This document shows positions 58,010-64,000 of a stretch of 64,000 bases of DNA, piece by piece. Positions within the stretch are counted from its first letter, which is position 1, and every line of letters starts with the position of its first letter. Source of the stretch: Thalassotalea fonticola (GTDB taxonomy: Bacteria > Pseudomonadota > Gammaproteobacteria > Enterobacterales > Alteromonadaceae); assembly GCF_032911225.1 (NCBI RefSeq), contig NZ_CP136600.1:1984001-2048000 (forward strand). The letters are read 5' to 3'. The notes under the pieces were generated by a model that worked only from the letters and a program-made list of their open reading frames with translations, searched no databases and was not told the DNA's origin. The position numbers and the translations under genes are program-made.

Positions 58010-59344
58010 ATGAATATAACCAATTTTTCTCAGCATATTTTCAGGATCAGCTTAATTATACTCGTTTTTGTTTCTGGCGGCATATCTGCTAGTTTTGAGT
58101 CTGGGCCATTTCCCTATTTAAAAGAAGGATACATATCGAGCGTTAAGTTTTTTTCCGAGCTGTTTCAACAACGCTCTAATTTACTGATAAAATCATCCTA
58201 CACTGGCGAAGGTGTAGTCAACATAAACAAGAGTAAAATATTCGATGGAATGACTGTAATTCAGGGCTATTTTCCGGGTGGAAATAAAGCAATATTGCTC
58301 AGTTCAGATGGAAAAGTCCTCCACGAGTGGATAATAGATTATTTTAGTATTTGGCCTGCACCAAAACACATCAGGAGTGAAACCATTCCCAAGTCTGAAT
58401 TTAATAATCATACCCAAGGTATAATTGTAAATTCAGATGGATCGATTGTTGTAAACGTTTCTGAAAGAGGCAGTGCAAAATTAGATAAATGTGGTGATGT
58501 GAAGTGGACTTTGAACTATCAAAACCATCATGTCATTACCGAAACCCCGGAAGGGAATTATTGGATCCCTTCAAATCGTGCAATAAATGAAATTGATGAA
58601 AATTTATTACTCGGTTTGATTTCCAAAGAGGCGTTACTAGATCAAGAAATAAGACATAATAATGAATTTGAGCAGTTAATTTTATTATTTGATAATGAAG
58701 GTAATTTAATAAAAGAATTATCAGTACTAAATAGTTTAATCAATTCAGGATTTGAACGTCACCTTTATGACTCTTTTCTAATCTCCACCTTTCAGCCAAC
58801 CCATATCAATGATATTGAGCTAGTAACGAAAGAGTTGGCAAATAAAATTAAAAACGTTAGTAGTGGCGATTTATTAGTTTCAATTAGACAAATGCATTTA
58901 TTAATCATAATGGATCAATTTACCGGTGAAATAAAATGGTCTCATCAAGGCCAATGGATCAGACAGCACGATCCGGACATCACACCTGAAGGAAATATCC
59001 GTTTATTCAATAATTCTCGAAAAAACTTTAGTTTTAATCGCCCCTCAGGAAGCAACTTAATTGAATTAGATCCGGAAACAGAAGAATCTTGGATTGTTTA
59101 TCCTAAAGTGGGCCAACCAAGTTTTTACACCGACATAATGGGAACGCATCAGCAGTTGGAAAACGGAAATATTCTTATTACCGAAAGTAGGGCCGGTAGA
59201 GTGTTTGAAATAACCGCTGATGGCGAAATAGTTTGGGATTTTGTCCTACCTTATGATGAAGAATATGCTTCTTTAATCGAAAGCAGTGAGCGCATCTCTA
59301 ATGACTTTTTTACTGTTCAAGATTGGAATTGTCCCCGAAAATAG
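58010..59344 (+). CDS. Arylsulfotransferase (ASST)-family protein, intact
   Basis: 444 aa with an N-terminal signal or anchor (residues 10-28). A beta-propeller-type protein: FDGMTVIQGYFPGGNKAILLSSDGKVLHEW, NNHTQGIIVNSDGSIVVN, ITETPEGNYWIPSN, and the conserved end GTHQQLENGNILITESRAGRVFEITADGEIVWDF. ASST proteins move sulfate between phenolic or other acceptors in the periplasm; the active His is not certain here. Follows the decayed GT2-MT-GtrA copy and precedes three more genes on the same strand. Confidence 0.85.
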   Translation: MNITNFSQHIFRISLIILVFVSGGISASFESGPFPYLKEGYISSVKFFSELFQQRSNLLIKSSYTGEGVVNINKSKIFDGMTVIQGYFPGGNKAILLSSDGKVLHEWIIDYFSIWPAPKHIRSETIPKSEFNNHTQGIIVNSDGSIVVNVSERGSAKLDKCGDVKWTLNYQNHHVITETPEGNYWIPSNRAINEIDENLLLGLISKEALLDQEIRHNNEFEQLILLFDNEGNLIKELSVLNSLINSGFERHLYDSFLISTFQPTHINDIELVTKELANKIKNVSSGDLLVSIRQMHLLIIMDQFTGEIKWSHQGQWIRQHDPDITPEGNIRLFNNSRKNFSFNRPSGSNLIELDPETEESWIVYPKVGQPSFYTDIMGTHQQLENGNILITESRAGRVFEITADGEIVWDFVLPYDEEYASLIESSERISNDFFTVQDWNCPRK

Positions 59345-59379
59345 ACTTTACTTTATAAAAGCTAAACATGGAGTTTGAA

Positions 59380-59610
59380 ATGAAATTTACATTTTTATTA
59401 TTGGCTTTAATAGCCATGTCATTACCTGCTTATGGCTATGTTGGACCTGGTTCAGGCTTATCAGCAATAGGCACTGTGATTGCTTTTTTAGGTGCAATTA
59501 TTTTAATGTTTTTTGGGTTACTTTGGTATCCAATGAAAAAAATTTATAGGAGAATTAAAGGTACTCCTGAGGAAGAGACTGAAAAAAATAAACTTAAACA
59601 AGAAACATAA
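59380..59610 (+). CDS. Small membrane protein with YVGPGSGLSAIG motif
   Basis: 76 aa from the ATG at 59380 (GGAG six nt upstream; the ATG four codons earlier is weaker). Signal-like start, then GYVGPGSGLSAIGTVIAFLG, one more membrane segment and a charged tail. The motif is typical of short proteins next to sulfatase and sulfotransferase genes; no function is known to me. Confidence 0.75.
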   Translation: MKFTFLLLALIAMSLPAYGYVGPGSGLSAIGTVIAFLGAIILMFFGLLWYPMKKIYRRIKGTPEEETEKNKLKQET

Positions 59611-59620
59611 GGGTTAACTT

Positions 59621-60007
59621 ATGGAAATATTGCTTATTTATACTTCAGTTGTTTTAGTTTTTAGTCTTACTTGTTATTTATTTAAAGTGTTTCATACTTT
59701 TCCGGAAATATTTTCAACCATAACTCAATCTTTTAAAATAATTTCAAATTCACAGATTTCAGATGATAGAAAAGAGCTAGCAAGTAAAGAAGCATCAAAA
59801 CAGCTATTCATTCTCGGACTTACAGTTTTAATTAAATTTTTATTGGTTATCACCATATCAGCTATCCCATACTTGATATCAAATCATTATAAAATAATTA
59901 CGGAAGAAGAGTTTTATACTTTTTCTCTTCGCTATGATGTCATATTGATAAGCATAATAGCGGTACTGATTTTCACTCAACTATTAAACAAACTTAAGTC
60001 GAAGTAA
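59621..60007 (+). CDS. Small membrane protein of unknown function
   Basis: 128 aa, three membrane segments (about 3-20, 67-87, 105-122) with a soluble loop (KIISNSQISDDRKELASKEASKQ) between the first two. I do not recognise it. It sits 10 nt after the preceding gene and 2 nt before the sulfotransferase, so all are probably one operon. Confidence 0.65.
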   Translation: MEILLIYTSVVLVFSLTCYLFKVFHTFPEIFSTITQSFKIISNSQISDDRKELASKEASKQLFILGLTVLIKFLLVITISAIPYLISNHYKIITEEEFYTFSLRYDVILISIIAVLIFTQLLNKLKSK

Positions 60008-60009
60008 TT

Positions 60010-61092
60010 ATGCAAAGTAGACCTTCGTATAACTTGCTAACTAGGACCTTACATAAAATAGCCTTTAATTCAGCTAGCTTACAAAATTTATTTATTGATA
60101 TAGAGAAAAGTTTATTTTTTGAGGAATACCAACAAATAAAAATCACCTCCCCCATTTTTATCACATCATTACCTAGAGCTGGCACATCTATATTGCTCAA
60201 TTTATTAAACCAAATAAGTAACAACGTTAGTTATACATATCGTGAAATGCCTTTTCTGCACAGTCCAATAATATGGAATAAGTTTTCACAAGCCTTTAGT
60301 ACACAAACACAACTTAAAGAAAGAGCACACGGCGATGGCTTAAAGATAAATTTCGATAGCCCTGAAGCCTTTGACGAGGTATTTTGGCTAAAATTTTATG
60401 GCGACCATTACAGCCAACAAAATATAAAGTTGTGGCACGAAGCTGAAATAAACAATGACTTTAATAAATCATACTTTAATCAGATTAAAAAAATTATTTA
60501 TTTGAAAGCATTGCAACCACAAGATGGATTTAATTATATTTCCAAAAATAATGTTAATGTAGCAAGGATCCCGCTTATTCAATCTCTGTTTAATGATGCC
60601 CAGATCATTGTTCCTTTCCGAGACCCCTTAGAACAAGCAATTTCCTTATTTAGGCAACATCAAAAGTTCCAACATCAACATAAAATTGACAAGTTCTCAT
60701 ATCAATATATGAAGGATATTGGCCATTTTGAATTTGGTTTACTGCATAAGCCGATAGCATTTAACGGCTTTGAGTTTTACCAACAACAGTATTCAACTAG
60801 TGACGTAGATTATTGGTTGTCATACTGGATTAGTGCCTACAAACACATTTTAACCAATAATGGCATTAAATTTATTTCTTTTGAAAGTATCTGCTCTCAG
60901 GGGCAAGATGGGGTTACCAAACTTTTTGATAAATTAAACATGGGGGGCCAGAATGAAGAAATAGCAAAAGCAACAAAACTACTTAACTCAGCTCCTTCCA
61001 AGAGATATAAAGATTATAATTTTAGTCGCATTTTAATTGAACAAGCCTATGAAATTCATAATAAAATGACCAATCAATGCATATTAAAATAA
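60010..61092 (+). CDS. PAPS-dependent sulfotransferase
   Basis: 360 aa, no signal peptide. The PAPS 5'-phosphosulfate loop is ITSLPRAGTSILLNLL near residue 55, and the 3'-phosphate region is IIVPFRDPLEQAISLFRQH. Belongs to the Sulfotransfer superfamily common in glycan sulfation. With the arylsulfotransferase it suggests the cluster makes a sulfated product. Confidence 0.85.
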   Translation: MQSRPSYNLLTRTLHKIAFNSASLQNLFIDIEKSLFFEEYQQIKITSPIFITSLPRAGTSILLNLLNQISNNVSYTYREMPFLHSPIIWNKFSQAFSTQTQLKERAHGDGLKINFDSPEAFDEVFWLKFYGDHYSQQNIKLWHEAEINNDFNKSYFNQIKKIIYLKALQPQDGFNYISKNNVNVARIPLIQSLFNDAQIIVPFRDPLEQAISLFRQHQKFQHQHKIDKFSYQYMKDIGHFEFGLLHKPIAFNGFEFYQQQYSTSDVDYWLSYWISAYKHILTNNGIKFISFESICSQGQDGVTKLFDKLNMGGQNEEIAKATKLLNSAPSKRYKDYNFSRILIEQAYEIHNKMTNQCILK

Positions 61093-61132
61093 TATTTCTA
61101 TTGCCAATATATTAAGCTTACTATTAATTCCC

Positions 61133-61525
61133 TTACTCTAAATCAATAGTCCGAATAGCAAGTTTTAAAAACTCAATGCGCTCACCTAAATGAGTTTGTG
61201 CTTGGCTACCAGTATAAGCACTTTGGTCTGCTTGTAACCTTTGTACTAGCCAGCCTCTAACCATTACGTAATACCGTTGATCCCAGCCTAGTGCAGTAAC
61301 TTTGTGAATGGAATTTGGATCGGTTGGATTATTTAAGGCTTGTTGAATCGCTAGAATTTGTTTGCCAAGTTTTAGGGCTTCTAGATCTTGCTCGGATAAG
61401 TTAATGGTAGCGGTTTTACTGTCCTCATCAATTGCTTTTTGATCGGCATTCACCGCTGTTGATAAAATAAAAGACAATGCAGTTATGCCGCTTAATAAAT
61501 TGCGTGATATTTTAGGCGCTTTCAT
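61133..61525 (-). CDS. Small periplasmic protein of unknown function
   Basis: 130 aa from the ATG at 61525 (AAGGAG 6 nt upstream). A cleavable signal ending around STAVNADQ, then a short helical protein (LSEQDLEALKLGKQILAIQQALN, and WDQRYYVMVRGWLVQRLQADQ). No Cys. Family not recognised. It is 28 nt after the GNAT gene on the same strand. Confidence 0.7.
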   Translation of the reverse strand: MKAPKISRNLLSGITALSFILSTAVNADQKAIDEDSKTATINLSEQDLEALKLGKQILAIQQALNNPTDPNSIHKVTALGWDQRYYVMVRGWLVQRLQADQSAYTGSQAQTHLGERIEFLKLAIRTIDLE

Positions 61526-61553
61526 TATCTTCTCCTTTGCACTATTGGCCATG

Positions 61554-62063
61554 TTAATTAGTTAATTGATATAAATTACTGTCCTTATCCATACCTTCTA
61601 ATTGCACTTGCTTGTTAAACGAAAAGCCCAATTTTAATAATAATGCTCTAGACGCTGGATTATCGACTGCAGTTATGGCGAGTACGGTTTTTAGTTGTTT
61701 ATCTTGCACTTCAAAGTCTAATACAGCTTTCGCCGACTCATAGCCATAGCCTTTACCGCTATATAGCTCTAGAAAAGCAAAGCCAATATCTGGTTCAGGT
61801 AAGGTATCTCTTTTTAGTAACCCGCACATACCAATCGGCTTATTGGAGCCTTTTAAACAAACAATGTGTAAAGCAAAGCCAAAGTCTTTATACATTTGCT
61901 GCGGGCCTGTTTTTATATAGTTGAGCGCATCCGATAATGTTCTAACTTGTTTGTCACCTATATTGGTGATGAAACTTGGTTCATTCAACAGTATTAAAAT
62001 AAATGCGGCATCATCTGCGTTTACACATCTAATAATTAAGTTTTGAGTTTGTATAGGCGACAT
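61554..62063 (-). CDS. GNAT-family N-acetyltransferase (RimJ/RimL-like)
   Basis: 169 aa. GNAT fold with PIGMCGLLKRDTLPEPDIGFAF, GYGYESAKAVLDF (acetyl-CoA loop) and NPASRALLLKLGFSFN. Acceptor unknown. Likely co-transcribed with the DUF3299 gene (26 nt gap). Confidence 0.85.
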   Translation of the reverse strand: MSPIQTQNLIIRCVNADDAAFILILLNEPSFITNIGDKQVRTLSDALNYIKTGPQQMYKDFGFALHIVCLKGSNKPIGMCGLLKRDTLPEPDIGFAFLELYSGKGYGYESAKAVLDFEVQDKQLKTVLAITAVDNPASRALLLKLGFSFNKQVQLEGMDKDSNLYQLTN

Positions 62064-62089
62064 CTTATTAGCTTATTTCGGTTGAATAA

Positions 62090-62767
62090 CTATTTATTGG
62101 GTTCAATAAATTCAACACTATCAACGGTTAATGTATAGCTTGTCGGTATTTGTTTTGCGCCATCAACTAGGTTTAATTCAGGTGAAACTAACTCACTTTT
62201 CATCAAGCCATTAACTTTTATCGCGGTGAACATGCTTAATGTAGGGGGCTCTATTGGGGTTTGTAATTTGGCATAAACGATTTGATTTGGCGCTGGTGGC
62301 GGCTCATGGATACAAGCACCAACATAAGGAACAAGTAAAAACTCTTTAATTTTTTTGCCTTCAAACTCTAACGGTAAGAGAAAACCTGACATTTCAATAT
62401 TCTGGTTATCTAAGGCAGGGTTAGTTGACTGAAACTCCATTTCACGTTGAGTGATAATTTCTTCTCGTATTTTAAACATCGATTTAATGTCGATACCTTG
62501 TTCGGTTAACGTTTTTCGAGCGGTATCAGCGAGTTTTTTAGACTCTTCATCAATCTCCTGGCCACTAGCAGTGATATCATCAACAATAGCAACCTGTTGT
62601 AACATACGAATTTGTTCAATTTCTAAGTTTTCAAAAGGGTTTTCTATTTCTTTGGTTTGTACGTGTTCATTTAGTGTTGACCAACTCACTTGCTGCACTT
62701 CTTTACCAAAAACGGCACTACTAAACAGCAGGCTAACAATAGAAAATATGGAAAAAACATTCTTCAT
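62090..62767 (-). CDS. DUF3299 periplasmic protein
   Basis: 225 aa from the ATG at 62767 (AAGG upstream). Signal peptide, a helical middle part, then the DUF3299 core: NIEMSGFLLPLEFEGKKIKEFLLVPYVGACIHEPPPAPNQIVY. The Cys-Ile-His-x-Pro-Pro-Pro-Pro-x-Asn-Gln string is characteristic and may bind metal. Directly downstream of an ABC permease gene, as is common for this family. Confidence 0.85.
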   Translation of the reverse strand: MKNVFSIFSIVSLLFSSAVFGKEVQQVSWSTLNEHVQTKEIENPFENLEIEQIRMLQQVAIVDDITASGQEIDEESKKLADTARKTLTEQGIDIKSMFKIREEIITQREMEFQSTNPALDNQNIEMSGFLLPLEFEGKKIKEFLLVPYVGACIHEPPPAPNQIVYAKLQTPIEPPTLSMFTAIKVNGLMKSELVSPELNLVDGAKQIPTSYTLTVDSVEFIEPNK

Positions 62768-62793
62768 TTTACAACCTTTATAAAACATTGAGA

Positions 62794-64000
62794 TTAACTT
62801 CGAATTGACATGCCATCAGATAACGCATATCGATAAATTTGCATACTAGGGTATAAGCTTATTAATAATCCTGCACCGCCAACAAGCGCAAGCAATGTCC
62901 ATTCTTGAACAGATGGCATGCCTAACTCTAAGTAAAGACCAAAGCTATTGAGAATAAAAGGTTTTATTGAAAATAAAATGGCATATAAACAGCCTATTCC
63001 TAACATTAAACCTGATAATATAATTGCGAAAGCTTCGCCCATCATTAATGAAAAAATATGGCTTGGCCGAGCACCTATTGCTCTAAGTATCGCCATTTCT
63101 CTACGACGTTGATTTAAACTGTTTAATAAAATGATCAGCATAGTTGCTAAACTAATGAGCACTACCATCAGTGATACGGCAAATAAGGTTTTTTCAACAA
63201 TCGATAATACCGACCATAACTCTAATAAGGCGACGCCAGGCATTATAGCCATTAATGGCTCACCGTTAAATTTATTAACAATTTGCATCATAGTTAACGC
63301 TTGCGGGCGTTCCTTTAAACCTAGGTAAAATCCGGTAATGGTATCGGCACTATGGTCATGCTCATGATGAGCACCTGCTACAAAACTGTCACTATGGACG
63401 CTCTGTTCATGAGAGGCATGTTCGTGTGAATCATGCTGTTCATGATGTACCTCATCGTGTTCATGAGGTACATGATCATTAGATTGTTTTTCATCATCAA
63501 TGTGCGAGTCATGAGTATCCGTCACCCGACTTTTAGTCAGTTTGTTTTGTTTGGGTAAGCCTAGTGTTAAAAATGGGTCATGGCCTACTGCCATACTCTT
63601 TTGTTCACTATGTAATGAATCGATACCTTCTAGGCTGATAAATACCGTTCTGTCTATTGGTGTCGCGGTAGGGGCTAGAATACCTGATATAACGAAAGGC
63701 TGTTTATCATGATGGATATAACTGTCTGCGCCGCCGTGAGCAATAATAATTTCATCACCAATTTGGTATTGCAGTTTGTTCGCAACTTCATTGCCTATCA
63801 CTACATCAGTTGTTGCGACAAACCATTTTCCTTGTAATGTAGACAGTGATTGCTTACTGCCGTATTTATAATGATTATAAAAATCACTCGATGTGCCCAT
63901 CACTTTATAGCCTTGGTGAGAATCCCCTAATGAAAATGGAATTGACCACTTTACGGTATTATTACTGGCTATTTCTTCATACGATTCGTACTTAATGCCA
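62794..64000 (-). CDS. FtsX/MacB-type ABC permease with His-rich insert (cut by window edge)
   Basis: The frame is open to base 64000, so the N-terminus lies beyond the window. A MacB-like periplasmic domain (SIPFSLGDSHQGYKVMGT, EIIIAHGGADSYIHH, FVISGILAPTATPIDRTVFISL) is followed by the FtsX membrane part (RREMAILRAIGARPSHIFSLMMGEAFAIILSG). An insert at 63352-63513 has 16 His in 54 residues, with many Asp/Glu, probably metal-binding. Similar permease-DUF3299 pairs belong to zinc-related ABC systems. Confidence 0.88.
   Translation of the reverse strand, partial: GIKYESYEEIASNNTVKWSIPFSLGDSHQGYKVMGTSSDFYNHYKYGSKQSLSTLQGKWFVATTDVVIGNEVANKLQYQIGDEIIIAHGGADSYIHHDKQPFVISGILAPTATPIDRTVFISLEGIDSLHSEQKSMAVGHDPFLTLGLPKQNKLTKSRVTDTHDSHIDDEKQSNDHVPHEHDEVHHEQHDSHEHASHEQSVHSDSFVAGAHHEHDHSADTITGFYLGLKERPQALTMMQIVNKFNGEPLMAIMPGVALLELWSVLSIVEKTLFAVSLMVVLISLATMLIILLNSLNQRRREMAILRAIGARPSHIFSLMMGEAFAIILSGLMLGIGCLYAILFSIKPFILNSFGLYLELGMPSVQEWTLLALVGGAGLLISLYPSMQIYRYALSDGMSIRS

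Overview
The window comes from the chromosome of an AT-rich marine gammaproteobacterium, most likely an alteromonad close to Colwellia or Thalassotalea. This is inferred from gene content, conserved gene order (bamD divergent from rluD-pgeF-clpB; ileS-lspA-fkpB-ispH; rppH-ptsP-lgt-thyA) and protein style, not from a database search. No tRNA, rRNA or CRISPR was seen.

Layout. 1-4.6 kb: core genes (clpB 5' end, pgeF, rluD, bamD, glnB, nadE). 4.7-13.3 kb: two type IV minor-pilin clusters around a shared control region. One is a tightly overlapping minus-strand operon (fimT-pilW-pilX-pilV-pilE), with a greatly enlarged PilV. The other is a plus-strand set (pilV-pilW-pilX-pilE) with a separate fimT. 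No pilY1 is present. 13.4-29.5 kb: core genes ispH, fkpB, lspA, ileS, ribF, murJ, rpsT, thyA, lgt, a TSUP permease, ptsP, rppH, mutH and a YeaD-type mutarotase. 29.5-43.7 kb: a complete Tad/Flp pilus locus on the minus strand, from the Flp pilin to a TadD-like lipoprotein with 68 consecutive five-residue repeats. It also carries an AAA+ ATPase that is not a classical Tad part. An L,D-transpeptidase and an AraC regulator follow.

46.4-61.1 kb is the accessory region: a DUF1461 (Lit-like) membrane protein, a GT87 protein, then an envelope-glycan cluster. The cluster contains a polyprenyl-phosphate GT2, a methyltransferase, a GtrA flippase, an alkaline-phosphatase-superfamily membrane enzyme, a GT-C-like membrane protein, an arylsulfotransferase, small membrane proteins and a cytosolic sulfotransferase. 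A GT2-methyltransferase-GtrA-arylsulfotransferase block is present twice and has decayed reciprocally. In copy 1 the first three genes are intact and the arylsulfotransferase is a 66-codon stub; in copy 2 the first three are pseudogenes and the arylsulfotransferase is intact. An IS5-type transposase remnant lies between the copies. I infer that the surviving genes form one pathway that makes, flips and modifies (sulfate, possibly phospho groups) a lipid-linked surface glycan. 61.1-64 kb: a small periplasmic protein, a GNAT acetyltransferase, a DUF3299 protein and a partial FtsX/MacB-type permease with a His-rich insert, resembling a zinc-related ABC system.

Main points for a second look are the reciprocal decay of the duplicated block, a perfect 32-bp palindrome inside one pseudogene that looks like a template-switch scar, the pentapeptide-repeat TadD with an exact 150-bp tandem duplication, the three-module PilV, and an inverted-repeat element upstream of ribF.
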